From assembly GCA_002451435.1 (NCBI GenBank), contig DKCF01000108.1:220-17317 (forward strand): a stretch of DNA of 17,098 nucleotides. The letters run 5' to 3'. How positions within the stretch are numbered: the first letter of the stretch is position 1; each line of letters begins with the position of its first letter. Below the pieces are notes generated by a model. That model was not told where the DNA came from. It ran no database searches and saw only the letters and a list, made by a program, of their open reading frames with translations. Made by a program: the position numbers and the translations under genes. This DNA is from Bifidobacterium sp. UBA6881 (lineage in GTDB: Bacteria > Actinomycetota > Actinomycetes > Actinomycetales > Bifidobacteriaceae). Below, one piece after another: positions 1-9,800 of this stretch.

Positions 1-2274
1 GACAAGATGCCCGAGGCGAACTTCCCGACCAACTCCGATGGCGGCAAGCCGCGCCACGGCACCGTGCTGCCCGTGACCCGCGCCCAGTACCAGAAGGTGT
101 TGGAAGCCTACGCTCCCGGCATCGCCGTGAAATCGGTCGACGCGATGAACGCGGCCACCAAAACCGGCGTCGCGCCGACGCTGCCGAAGACCGCGCATCT
201 GACGATGGCGGACGGCACCCAGAAGGACGTGGCCGTGGAATGGGACGAGGTGAAGGCCGGCTCCTACGCGAAGCCTGGAACCTTCACCGTGAAGGGCGTC
301 GCGCAGGACGACTCGCGCATGCCGGTCGAAGTCGTGGTGACCGTGGGCGCCGACATCGCCGAAGGCGAGGCCGAAGCCAAATCCGACGCGGCCAACATCA
401 CGCTCAACGGCGGCGAGACCGACGTGCGCACCAGCCTGACCCTGCCGACCGCGGGCACGAACGGCTCCACCATCGCGTGGAAATCCGACTCGGATCTCAT
501 CACCACTTCCGACAAAGACGGTGTGAAGGCCGGTTATCTGTCCAAGCGTCCCGCGAAGGATACGAAAGTAACCCTTACCGCCACCGTGAAAAACGGCGAC
601 GCCACCGTGACCCGCGAATTCACGCTCACCATCAAGGCCGAGGTGAAAAAAGGCAAGACCACGGATTACCTGTTCGCGCACTTCACCGGTTCCGAAGGCT
701 CCGCAACCGACGAGCAGATGTACTTCGCCACCAGCAAGAACGGACTGACCTGGCATGACACCCGCGATGCGGGCGACCCGGTGCTCACCTCGAACGTCGG
801 CGAGTCCGGCGTGCGCGACCCGTACCTGGTGCGCAGTCCGGAAGGCGACAAATTCTATCTGATCGCCACCGATCTGAGCATTTACCATCGCGGCGGCTGG
901 GGCAAGGACAATCCGGCGGTCAACTACAACGGCTCGTTGAACCTCGTCGTATGGGAGTCCACCGACTTGGTGAACTGGTCCACGCCATACCTGACCGACG
1001 TGGCGTCGCGCATTCCGGCCGGCAACGGCAAGACCCAGGCCGCCATGGCGTGGGCGCCGGAAGCGCTATGGGACGAACAGGCCAAGCAGTACATCGTATA
1101 CTGGGCGACCACCAGCTCCGCCGACGAACAGTCCGGCGGCACGGCCGACCCGACCAACATGTACTATTCGACCACGCGCGATTTCCGCACCTTCACCGAT
1201 CCGGTCAAATGGATCGATTGGAAGGAATCCGTGATTGACACCACGATGATCAAGGCCGATGACGGGTACTACTACCGTGTCTCCGCCAAAGACAAGCTTC
1301 CGGTGGAACGCACGAAGAACCCATATGCGACGACCGTGAGCGCGCGTCCCGAAGACAGCAAGGACGCGAATCCGGAGACGGACTGGCAGTTCGTGGGCAA
1401 CTTCGGCGACCTGGTGGGCAATGCGGGATGGACGGGCGCAAGCCTCGAAGGGCCGGAACTGTTCCGCTACAACGATGACGACGTGCTCGCCAAGGACGGC
1501 AAGTCCATGAAATACGGTCTTATGTGGGACCAGTTCGCCAGCGGCAAGGGCTACCTGCCGTTCTACAGCGCCGATTTGGGATCCACCGACACCGCCGACT
1601 GGGCGCAGGCCTCCGAAGTGAACTTCGGCGCGCTCAAAAAGCGTCATGGCACCATCCTGCCCATCACCGCCGCCGAATACCAGGCGGTGATGAAGGCCTT
1701 CAACAAGAAGACCGTGGATTGTGTGCCGGCCACTTCGGTGACCATCGACGGCAGGGGGACGATTGACCTGGGTGTGGGCGACACCGCCACCTTGAACGTC
1801 AAGATCGAACCTGCCGACAGCACCGATGACATAACGTGGTCGTCCTCGGATGGCACCGTGGCCTCTGTCGACGCCGAAGGCGTGGTGACCGGTCTCAAGA
1901 CCGGAACCGCGGTCATCACCGTCAAAGTGGGCGATGCCACCGCCACGGTGACCGTTACTGTGAAAGGCAATGGCTCAGACAACGGGAACAACGGTGCGAC
2001 CGGCGGTGAAAACGGTGGCACAGGCGGTGAGAACGGCAATGCAGGCGGTACCGGGAACGGCGGCCAGGAACGGCCGAACAATCCATCCGCTCCGAGCGGC
2101 ACGGGCGGCCAAGGGGATGACGGCGGCAAGACGCCGGCCGGTGACAATCGGTCCGGCGGCGAAACGCGGTCGTTGTCGAAGACCGGCGTGGCCGTGGCTT
2201 CAATCGTCGGTGTGATCGTGCTGCTGGCCGTGGCCGGCACTGCGCTGGCTATGTGGCGCAGACGATTGTCGTGA
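1..2274 (+). CDS. Cell-wall-anchored multi-domain GH43 glycosidase, 3' part (start is upstream of the window)
   Basis: The frame is open from base 1, so the Met at base 7 is internal. Numbering from base 1, 757 residues are visible. Residues 1-37 match the tail of a GH43 domain (the RHGTVLPVT motif that also closes the other GH43 domains here), so at least one more GH43 domain lies upstream. Then come a Big_4-like Ig domain (about 47-116), an atypical Ig-like domain (aBig_2-like, 120-215), a complete GH43 five-blade propeller (about 219-569), a Big_2 domain (577-655), a Gly/Asn-rich linker, and LSKTG (725-729) with a hydrophobic segment and an RRRLS tail. Catalytic candidates are Asp273 (base, in GVRDP), Asp413 (pKa modulator, in VIDTT) and Glu483 (acid, in LEGPE). 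By family it should be a surface alpha-L-arabinofuranosidase or similar exo-enzyme; a beta-xylosidase is possible. The GH43 call is firm and the substrate is open. Confidence 0.9.
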   Translation, partial: DKMPEANFPTNSDGGKPRHGTVLPVTRAQYQKVLEAYAPGIAVKSVDAMNAATKTGVAPTLPKTAHLTMADGTQKDVAVEWDEVKAGSYAKPGTFTVKGVAQDDSRMPVEVVVTVGADIAEGEAEAKSDAANITLNGGETDVRTSLTLPTAGTNGSTIAWKSDSDLITTSDKDGVKAGYLSKRPAKDTKVTLTATVKNGDATVTREFTLTIKAEVKKGKTTDYLFAHFTGSEGSATDEQMYFATSKNGLTWHDTRDAGDPVLTSNVGESGVRDPYLVRSPEGDKFYLIATDLSIYHRGGWGKDNPAVNYNGSLNLVVWESTDLVNWSTPYLTDVASRIPAGNGKTQAAMAWAPEALWDEQAKQYIVYWATTSSADEQSGGTADPTNMYYSTTRDFRTFTDPVKWIDWKESVIDTTMIKADDGYYYRVSAKDKLPVERTKNPYATTVSARPEDSKDANPETDWQFVGNFGDLVGNAGWTGASLEGPELFRYNDDDVLAKDGKSMKYGLMWDQFASGKGYLPFYSADLGSTDTADWAQASEVNFGALKKRHGTILPITAAEYQAVMKAFNKKTVDCVPATSVTIDGRGTIDLGVGDTATLNVKIEPADSTDDITWSSSDGTVASVDAEGVVTGLKTGTAVITVKVGDATATVTVTVKGNGSDNGNNGATGGENGGTGGENGNAGGTGNGGQERPNNPSAPSGTGGQGDDGGKTPAGDNRSGGETRSLSKTGVAVASIVGVIVLLAVAGTALAMWRRRLS

Positions 2275-2280
2275 ACGGCG

Positions 2281-2319
2281 GCGCCGATACCGATCCATTT
2301 CCCGGATTGGTATCGGCGC
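2281..2319 (+). terminator. Hairpin terminator after gene 1
   Basis: A 16-bp stem (2281-2296 with 2304-2319, one G-U pair) closes a 7-nt loop seven bases after the stop codon. There is no clear U tract. Position and stem strength support termination of the GH43 gene and separation from the next gene. Confidence 0.75.
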
Positions 2320-2447
2320 GCACATATCGGCGTTACGGCCGACCGCGTCGCGAATGACGCGGAGTGGGGTGCCCCCTATCCGCCGACGGCTCGCCGGGCG
2401 TTCCCAAGGCGTTATCGAAAAGTTACCTTGCCCGAGTCGATGTGCGG

Positions 2448-2513
2448 CGGACGTTCGCATAATATGGGAACCATCGTGTATTTGACCGACGTTCGGAATG
2501 AGCCGATGTTCGG
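2448..2513. repeat. Three copies of a CCGAYGTTCGG-like word (candidate operator)
   Basis: CCGACGTTCGG occurs at 2486-2496 and CCGATGTTCGG at 2503-2513. A looser copy, CGGACGTTCGC, is at 2448-2458. Each exact copy is itself a small inverted repeat (CCGA, 3 nt, TCGG). They follow a possible -10 element and precede the ribosome site of the dual-GH43 gene, so a repressor site is possible. No regulator family is assigned. Confidence 0.35.
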
Positions 2514-2571
2514 CGGCACGGTGCTGCTGAAGACGCCGCAGCGATGCGGTGGGGCAGACAAGGCATGGGAC

Positions 2572-2580
2572 GAAGAGGAG
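2572..2580 (+). promoter_or_regulatory. Ribosome binding site of the dual-GH43 gene
   Basis: GAAGAGGAG sits 4 nt before ATG 2585 and 7 nt before an in-frame GTG at 2588. It favours one of these over the GTG at 2549, which has no ribosome site and would place a hydrophilic, basic extension before the signal peptide. The same CGAAGAGGAG string precedes the gene starting at 14924. Confidence 0.7.
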
Positions 2581-2584
2581 ACTC

Positions 2585-5500
2585 ATGGTGAGTGCATGGA
2601 AAAAGGCAGTCGCGGCTTTGGCCGCCATTCCGATGCTGGGGGCGATGATTCCCGCCGCGTCGGCTGCCGAAACAAACGGGAATGGAGCCGGCGCCTCGTC
2701 CGTGCGGACGGTCTCGGCATCCACGGCGACCGCCACGGCGGCGAAAAACACCGCGTCGACGGACGCCGACGCCGCCGATGGGACCAACGGATATCTGTGG
2801 CTGCATTTCGAAGCGACGGATTATGAAAAAATCTACTACGGATACAGTGCGGACGGCTCGAATTGGCGCAAGCTGAACGACAACAAGCCGTTGATCTCAT
2901 CGAACACGGCCAACAAGGGCATTCGCGACCCACACCTGATCAAGTTGCAGAAGCCTGACGCGGACGGCTACAAATACGTGATGATAGGCACCGATCTGCA
3001 CGCGGAAGGCACCGCCAGCGGAAAAAGCTGGAGCCAGCAGAGCCAGAACCTCATCGTCTCGCGCTCCAAGGATCTGGTGAACTGGACGGACGCCGAGGCG
3101 GTCAAGGGCGGTTGGGACAACGCCGACCGCATGTGGGCGCCGGAAGCCATCTACGATCCCGAGACCAAGGATTACCTGGTCTACTATTCCGCCAAGCCGA
3201 AGAACAGCGATCAGCTGCTTGGCGTGTACCGGGTGCATACCAAGGATTTCAAGACGTTCACCCAGCCGGAGGGAACGGACGGCGACCCCCAGCCGTGGGT
3301 GTACCAAGGCACCGCCGCCGATGGCACGGACACCAAGGAAAACATCATCGATTCCACCATCGTCAAAGGCGATGACGGCGACTACTACCGTTTCTCCACT
3401 TCCGATTGGAGCACGGTGGTCGACACCGCCAAGACCCTGGACGGCAAATGGACCCGCATCGTCGAGCGCGACTCCGACATGAACGCCGACGGCACGTCCC
3501 GCATCACCGGAGACACAGTGGCGATGAACACCTCCACCGCGGGATTGGGCGGCATCGAAGGACTGACCGTATTCCAGAAGCCCGATGGCACATGGGTCAT
3601 CATGGGCGACAACCAAGGTTACAAGGCGCGTTCCATCGCCAAACTTTCCGATCTGAAGAACGGCGTGGCCACCGCGAGCATGTCCACGAACTTCCCGAAG
3701 CGCTTCCGCCATGGCACCATCGTGCCGCTGACCGCTTCCGAAAAACGCGCCGTGCTCAAGGCATATGACGGCGCGACGGATTCCGTTTCCGCGGACAAGG
3801 CCGGTTCCGATCCGATCGCACAGTACGATTTCGAGGATTCGAACAATCGCGGCAAGGATTCCAAGGGCGGCAACGACCTGACGTTCTCCGGAACGCCGGA
3901 ATTCGGCGTTCCCGGCGATTGGAACACGAATGTGATGCAGCTGCGCCCCAGCAAGAACGCCTATGCGGAATTCCCCCAGGGCATGTTCGACGGGCGTGAC
4001 TCCTTCACCTTGGAATTCGAAGCCAAATCACGCGCCTCCAGCGGCAACTACTTCTCCTTCGCCATCGGCGCAAGCGATCAGAAGTACATCATCATCCGAC
4101 TGCGTGGCGACCAGATCTACACCGCCATCACCGACGCCACATGGAACGCGGAACAGGGGGTGAGCGCGAAGCTTGCCACAACGTCATGGCACAAGTACGC
4201 CATCACCGTCGAACCGCACCGCATCGCGGTCTATGCCGACAACCAGCTGCTCGGTGAAAACACCGATGTGACCGTGAGCGTCTCCGACCTGGGCGAGAAC
4301 CTCAAAGCCTACATCGGCAAATCGTTCTATTCCGCGGATGGCCTGTGGGACGGCGGCGTGGACAAAATCAAGGTCTACAACTACGCCCGTTCCATGCGCG
4401 ACATGCTGGGCGACGTGAACGTGAAATCCGCCGTGGTCGGCACGGTCCCCTCCGATCCTTCCAAGGAGGTCGGCACCGACGACCACACGGCGCTGTACGC
4501 CAAGGTGGATGCCGACGCCGGAACCATCACCCCGACCGTGAACAGACTCGCCTCCGACAAGCTCGCCGAATCGCCGGCCAGCTTCACGCTCAACCGCAAT
4601 GACGCGCCGGTCACGATGACCATCGACGGACAACCCTTCGGCACCCGGTCCGAAGACGGATACTCCATCGCAGGCGTGCTTGACGCCACCAAGGACCATG
4701 CGGTCGAAATCACGGCCACGGAGAACGACGGCTCCAAGGTCGTCAAGAAGTGGACGCTCAAGGCGGCCACGGTGTCCAACAATCCGGTGTTGCCGGGCCA
4801 GTACGCCGATCCGGACATCGATTACTTCCCGGAAACCGGCAAGTTCTGGATCTATCCGACCACCGACGGATTCTCCGGCTGGAGCGGCAACTACTTCCAT
4901 GCATGGTCGTCTTCGGATCTGGTGAACTGGACCGACGAAGGCGTGATCCTCGACGTGAAGGCGGACAACAAGCCGGCCGAAGGCCAGAACGCCGATTCGG
5001 CGAATTACGACGGTTCGAAGGTCGACAACATCGCGTTCTCACCATGGTCGGTGGGTTCCGCATGGGCGCCGACCATCGAGGCCAAGGACACGAACAACGA
5101 CGGCAAGATGGAGTACTACTTCTACTATTGCGCGAAGAAGACGAACGGAGAATCGGCGATCGGCGTGGCCGTCGCGGACAATCCCGCAGGGCCGTTCAAG
5201 GCCGCCGACCAGCCGCTGGTCAGCCGCACCATGGAAGGCGTGACCGTCGGCCAGGCCATCGACCCGTCCATCTTCACCGATGACGACGGCACGTCGTACA
5301 TCCTGTACGGCAACGGCACGCCGGCCATCGCCCAGCTGAACGACGACATGACGTCCATCAAGGAAGGCACCGTGCGCAAACTCAGCGGGCTCAAGGACTT
5401 CCGCGAGTCCGTCGTCGTGATGAAGCACGGCGGCAAATACCACTGGACCTGGTCGTGCGACGACGCCGGCAGCGAGAACTACCACGTCAACTACGGCGTG

Positions 5501-6502
5501 TCCGATTCGCTTGACGGCGCCATCACCGTGAAGACCGAATGGCTCGTCGGCAAGGACAAGACCAGCGGCATCCAAGGAACCGCCCACCAGTCCGACGTGA
5601 CCGTGACCGACGGCACCGGCCGTGAGCGCACGTTCATGGCCTACCATCGCCACTACACGCCGCTGGGAGTGTTCACCTCCGGCCTCGGCTACCACCGTGA
5701 GACCGCCATCAGCGAAGTCACCTTCGACAAGGACGGCTACATGGAGAAGATCGATGTGACCAAGAACATCGAACCGGTGCAGATGGCCAAAACCGATTAC
5801 GCGAAGCTGGAGGCCGCCGTCGAGCAGGCCAAGGCGCTCAAGGAATCGGATTACACCGCTGAATCGTGGAAGACGTTCCGTGATTCCGGCAAGCTGGAAG
5901 CCGCGGAAAAGGTGCTGGACACCAAGGACGCGAAGTACACCGCGTACCAGACCGAAGTCGATGCGGCCGCGTCTGAACTGACCGCGGCGATGGGCGGATT
6001 GGTCAGGAACGAGCCGGTGAGCCCGCCGGCCTCGGTGGACAAGTCGCAGCTGCAGGCCGCGGTCGACGCCGCGAAGCCGGAATCGGACGCCTCGAAGTAC
6101 ACCGCCGAATCGTGGAAGGCGTACCGGGAAGCTTTGGAGGCCGCCGAAGCGGTGCTGGCGAACGAATCCGCCACCCAAGAGCAGGTGGACGCCGCACTGG
6201 AATCGCTCAAATCGGCGGAATCCGGTCTGAAGACGGCGGATTCGGGGGAGACCCCGGAGCAGCCGGGCCAGCCGGGTGCATCGGACAAGCCGAATGCTGG
6301 CGGCTCCGGCGATGATTCCGGCAATAATTCCAGTGGCGGGCATGACGGCGATTCCGGTGACAAGACGGAAACGGCCGCCAACGGAAAGTCCACGACCGTG
6401 GCCGACACGGGATCCGCCATCGTCGCGGTGGCCGTGGCGGGAATCGCGCTCGCCGTGGCGGGCGTCGTGCTGATCGCGCGTCGCCATCGCGTCGAGGACT
6501 GA
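2585..6502 (+). CDS. Cell-wall-anchored dual-GH43 glycosidase with LamG and FIVAR modules
   Basis: 1305 residues from ATG 2585. A signal peptide ends near ASA at residue 27. GH43 domain 1 (about 65-398) has Asp115 (GIRDP), Asp256 (IIDST) and Glu325 (GIEGL) as base, pKa modulator and acid, and ends in RHGTIVPL. A LamG/concanavalin-like domain (about 410-610) and a small beta-rich stretch follow. GH43 domain 2 (about 732-1065) belongs to a different subgroup, opening with NPVLPGQYADPD; its candidates are Asp742, Asp893 (AIDPS) and Glu941 (FRESV). Two FIVAR repeats (about 1070-1140 and 1150-1218), a Gly/Ser/Asp linker, VADTG (1272-1276), a hydrophobic segment and a basic tail complete it. Two-headed GH43 enzymes with different subfamilies (reported as GH43_22 plus GH43_34 in B. 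longum) act on arabinofuranose decorations. The similarity here is by recall, not alignment. Flanking terminators suggest a single-gene transcript. Confidence 0.92.
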   Translation: MVSAWKKAVAALAAIPMLGAMIPAASAAETNGNGAGASSVRTVSASTATATAAKNTASTDADAADGTNGYLWLHFEATDYEKIYYGYSADGSNWRKLNDNKPLISSNTANKGIRDPHLIKLQKPDADGYKYVMIGTDLHAEGTASGKSWSQQSQNLIVSRSKDLVNWTDAEAVKGGWDNADRMWAPEAIYDPETKDYLVYYSAKPKNSDQLLGVYRVHTKDFKTFTQPEGTDGDPQPWVYQGTAADGTDTKENIIDSTIVKGDDGDYYRFSTSDWSTVVDTAKTLDGKWTRIVERDSDMNADGTSRITGDTVAMNTSTAGLGGIEGLTVFQKPDGTWVIMGDNQGYKARSIAKLSDLKNGVATASMSTNFPKRFRHGTIVPLTASEKRAVLKAYDGATDSVSADKAGSDPIAQYDFEDSNNRGKDSKGGNDLTFSGTPEFGVPGDWNTNVMQLRPSKNAYAEFPQGMFDGRDSFTLEFEAKSRASSGNYFSFAIGASDQKYIIIRLRGDQIYTAITDATWNAEQGVSAKLATTSWHKYAITVEPHRIAVYADNQLLGENTDVTVSVSDLGENLKAYIGKSFYSADGLWDGGVDKIKVYNYARSMRDMLGDVNVKSAVVGTVPSDPSKEVGTDDHTALYAKVDADAGTITPTVNRLASDKLAESPASFTLNRNDAPVTMTIDGQPFGTRSEDGYSIAGVLDATKDHAVEITATENDGSKVVKKWTLKAATVSNNPVLPGQYADPDIDYFPETGKFWIYPTTDGFSGWSGNYFHAWSSSDLVNWTDEGVILDVKADNKPAEGQNADSANYDGSKVDNIAFSPWSVGSAWAPTIEAKDTNNDGKMEYYFYYCAKKTNGESAIGVAVADNPAGPFKAADQPLVSRTMEGVTVGQAIDPSIFTDDDGTSYILYGNGTPAIAQLNDDMTSIKEGTVRKLSGLKDFRESVVVMKHGGKYHWTWSCDDAGSENYHVNYGVSDSLDGAITVKTEWLVGKDKTSGIQGTAHQSDVTVTDGTGRERTFMAYHRHYTPLGVFTSGLGYHRETAISEVTFDKDGYMEKIDVTKNIEPVQMAKTDYAKLEAAVEQAKALKESDYTAESWKTFRDSGKLEAAEKVLDTKDAKYTAYQTEVDAAASELTAAMGGLVRNEPVSPPASVDKSQLQAAVDAAKPESDASKYTAESWKAYREALEAAEAVLANESATQEQVDAALESLKSAESGLKTADSGETPEQPGQPGASDKPNAGGSGDDSGNNSSGGHDGDSGDKTETAANGKSTTVADTGSAIVAVAVAGIALAVAGVVLIARRHRVED

Positions 6503-6566
6503 TTCCCTGACGGGATCCAATCCGCGCGTCGGGTCCGTCGGGGACGATTGACGCGCCGAATGGATG

Positions 6567-6605
6567 AAAGGGTGGATGCTTCCGCAGGGATGCGTCCACC
6601 CTTTT
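6567..6605 (+). terminator. Rho-independent terminator after the dual-GH43 gene
   Basis: GGGTGGATGC (6570-6579) pairs with GCGTCCACCC (6592-6601) with one G-U pair. The stem is extended by AAA/TTT and followed by TTTT. It lies 65 bases after the stop codon. Confidence 0.8.
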
Positions 6606-6747
6606 GAAATGTTATGAAACTGTTATCCGAATGTACAGGTGGCTTCGTTGCGGATGAAACGATTGCTTTCCTTGAAATGGCAAGGTTTCCAACGTTTTCT
6701 TGCGGTGCCTTTCGTTGGTTTGGGAAAACCGTGGCCGCGGAAGTCCC

Positions 6748-6756
6748 TGCGATAAG
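6748..6756 (+). promoter_or_regulatory. Possible extended -10 element for the LamG-GH43 gene
   Basis: TGCGATAAG resembles an extended -10 (TG, one base, then GATAAG, 4 of 6 matches to TATAAT). It lies about 70 bases upstream of ATG 6827. No good -35 is visible at the usual distance, so the call is weak. Confidence 0.25.
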
Positions 6757-6773
6757 CTGGATTCGTGTCGTCT

Positions 6774-6790
6774 TCATCGTGCGACGATGA
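6774..6790. promoter_or_regulatory. Inverted repeat TCATCGT-GCG-ACGATGA (candidate operator or leader hairpin)
   Basis: Perfect 7-bp arms with a 3-nt centre, extendable by T-G and C-G pairs in RNA. It sits between the putative -10 and the ribosome site at 6815. It could be a repressor site or a hairpin in the 5' leader. Confidence 0.4.
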
Positions 6791-6814
6791 GGGCGTGACG
6801 GGAAAAGGGTGCTC

Positions 6815-6823
6815 AAGGAGGAG
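6815..6823 (+). promoter_or_regulatory. Ribosome binding site deciding start 6827
   Basis: AAGGAGGAG is close to a perfect anti-16S match. Counted from AAGGAGG, ATG 6827 is 5 nt away. An in-frame GTG at 6809 lies upstream of this site and would translate through it, so 6827 is preferred. Confidence 0.85.
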
Positions 6824-6826
6824 CGT

Positions 6827-9800
6827 ATGACATTGAAAAACGGCAAACATAGGATGCGCCGCGTCGCCGCATCGATCGCGGCTGTGGCCACGTTGACTTC
6901 CGGCATGGCGCTTGGCGCGTCGACCGCCATCGCGGATACCGAAAATGCCGCGGAAGGCGCCGCTAATCTGACGTTGCTCGCAGGATGGGACTTCACCGGC
7001 GACTACAAATCGGAGAACGGCACCATCGCGGACTCCACCGGCAAATACGATATGACGTTGCACAACGGCGCGTACGTCGAGAAATTCGGAGACCGCAGCC
7101 AGAGCGAGGCATTGCAGCTCAAGGGCGACAGCAAACAGTACGCCGAAATCGACAGCGGCCTGTTCAAGGCGGCCGGCAACACCTTCACCGTGGAATTCGC
7201 GGCGAAATCGCGCCATTCCGACGATGGCAAGCATTTCAGCTTCACCGTCGGCAAGGACCGCAACAAGTATCTGATGTACTACGGCAGCACCGATTCGGTG
7301 AAGACCGTCATCTCCGACGACACATGGAAGAACGAGCAGGGCGGCAAAGTCGCCGTTTCCGACAACAACAATAAGTGGCACAACTACAAGCTTGTGGTGG
7401 ACGGCACCAAGCTGGCCGTGTTCCGCGACAACGCGTTGATCATCTACAAGGCGGACACCGGCATCACAATGAGCGATCTGGAATCCACCGTCACCTACAT
7501 CGGCAAATCCTTCTACGACGAAGACAATTACTGGAACGGCGCGCTGGACGACCTCAAGGTCTACAAAGGCGCCGAACCGATCAACGTCGCCACCGGCGTG
7601 ACCGTCGCGGGAGCCGACAAGGTCGGCGAGGGGGAAAGCACACAGCTCACCGCCACCGTGGCTCCGGAAGACGCCGTGGACAAGAACCTGACCTGGTCGT
7701 CCTCCGACACCTCCGTGGCGACCGTGGACGCCGAAGGCAAAGTGACCGGCGTCAAGGGCGGCACCGTGACGATCACGGCCACGAATCCAATCACCGGAGT
7801 GAAAGGCGAGAAGCGGATCACGGTCGCTGAACTGTCCGACCAGGACAAGGCCAAGGCCGACGTGGACGCCGCCGTCGCGAAGATCGCGACCACCACCACG
7901 GAGAACCTGCCGCTCGACACCGAAGGCGAGCATGGCACCAGCATCGTATGGACGTCGTCCGACGCGAAGCTGATCACGCCGACGAATACGAAGTACAGCA
8001 ATCCGAATGCAGACATCGACGTCGCGGCCGATCCCTACAAGGACGGCGGCGTGGTCAACCGTCCCGCCTATGGCGACGGCGACGCCAAAGCCACATTGAC
8101 CGCCACCGCGAGCGTGAACGGCGAAAGCGCATCCAAGCAGGTCGAAATCACCGTCAAGGAGAAGACGCGCACCGCGCCCGACGAAGGCTACGCGGCGGCC
8201 AATTTCAAATCCGACAACGGCAACGACGAACGCATCTGGATGTCCAGCACCGAAGGGCAGAACTTCTTCTCGTTCAAGGTGCGCAACAACGGCAATGCCG
8301 TGCTCGCCAACGACGCCGACACCGGCGGCCTGCGCGACGCCTACATCCTGCGCTCGCATGACGGCGACAAGTACTACATGATCGCCACCGACCTGAAGGT
8401 GTACGCGGCCGGAGCCGGCTGGGGCAACGTGCAGACGCACGGTTCCACCAAGGTGGAGGTGTACGAGTCCAAAGATCTGATGAACTGGACCCGCACCAAC
8501 GGCGACGGCAACGGCGGCATCGTCATCAACGACGAATACGCGGGCATGACATGGGCTCCGGAAGCATATTGGGACGACGATCTCAACGCCTACGTGGTGT
8601 TCTTCTCGTCGCGCATGTACAACGACAAGGAGCACACCGATCCGGTCAAGAACTCGACGACCGGAAACAGCTCCTACGCGCAAGTGCGCTACGCCATCAC
8701 CCGCGACTTCGTGAACTTCACCGCGCCGCAGAAGTGGCAGGACACCGGTTACGCACGCATCGACTCCACGGTGATGAAGATCGGCGAATACTACTACCGG
8801 CTCACCAAGAACGAGGAAAGCGGAGCCGCGGGCGACTACATCACCACCGGCAAAAGCATCTTCCTGGAACGTTCCAAGCACCTGACCGCTCCGACCACCA
8901 AGGCCGACCCGAACCAGGACCCCGAGACCGGCTGGCAGCTGCTCGAACAGAACCTGCTGCCGTTCGAAGGTCCGGAAGTGGTCAAGCTGAACAAGGACGA
9001 TCCCCTCAACACCAAGGACGATGACGGCTACATCCTGCTGTCGGACAACTTCAACTACCGCGCGTTCATGACCACCGGCAAGGCGTTGTCCGAAACCAAT
9101 TGGAACAATACGATGCTGTCGCGCTATCCGGATTTCAACAATGAGAAGAAGGCCGTGAAGGCCGAATCCGGGGCGCAGGGATTCATCGCCTCCGGCTCGA
9201 ACGGCGGACTGCCTTCGATCGTCCGCCATGGCGCGTTCGTGAACGTTCCGCAGACGGTGCTCGACGTGATGAAGACATGGACTTCCGACAACCCGACTAC
9301 CATCCAGGCGGTCGATTCCACGACGACGGTCGCCTATGATGCCGATTCGCGTGTGCTGACCGCCACCGTGAAGGCGTCGGACAAGGGCACGGTCGCCGGT
9401 TCCGTGACGTTCACGGTGGGCGATTGGACCTCCGATCCGGTGAAGCTGAACGCCGATGGCACCGCCCAGATCACCGTGCCGAACACGGTGTCGGGCAGCG
9501 CGGCGAAGGCCGCCTACGACGGTTACACCGATGGGCTGGTGAAGGCCTCGTCCGGTTCCATCGACGTTGCGATTGCAGCGGTAACGGAGCCGGAGCCGCC
9601 GCTGTCGTCCGACGCGACGCTCGCCTCGCTCGCCGTGGGCGGAAAGACGGTCGATCTGGTTGCCGCGGCCAAGGGCACCGCGACGATGGAAGTCGCCGAT
9701 CCTTCCAAGGTGGCCGCGGACGATGTCGATTACGCGCTGACCGACAAGGAAAACGCCAGGGCGGAAGTCAAGGTCGCCGGCAACGTGGTGACGGTCACCG

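Larger units (their letters stand above)
2320..2584. other. Intergenic leader region before the dual-GH43 gene
   Basis: I see no convincing gene here. The stretch holds a 7-bp perfect stem-loop (2343-2349 with 2356-2362), an AT-rich CATAATAT at 2458-2465 that could be a -10 element without a good -35, and three copies of a CCGAYGTTCGG-like word (2448, 2486, 2503). Open frames crossing it have arginine-rich compositions, no ribosome site, and run into the coding region out of frame. Confidence 0.55.
6503..6826. other. Intergenic region between the two complete GH43 genes
   Basis: This 324-bp stretch has no credible gene. It holds the terminator at 6567-6605, small inverted repeats (CCTTG-6-CAAGG near 6674; GGTTT-4-AAACC near 6718), a TGCGATAAG extended -10-like string at 6748-6756, and a 7-bp-arm palindrome at 6774-6790 before the ribosome site. 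Confidence 0.55.

Noticed and set aside
1970..2180. Short GGTGAAAACGG-like repeats in the linker of gene 1
   Set aside because: They encode a Gly/Asn-rich wall-spanning linker and are explained by that. They are neither a CRISPR array nor a mobile element.
2549..2584. GTG at 2549 as the start of the dual-GH43 gene
   Set aside because: It would add 12 mostly basic residues before the signal peptide and has no ribosome site. ATG 2585 follows GAAGAGGAG.
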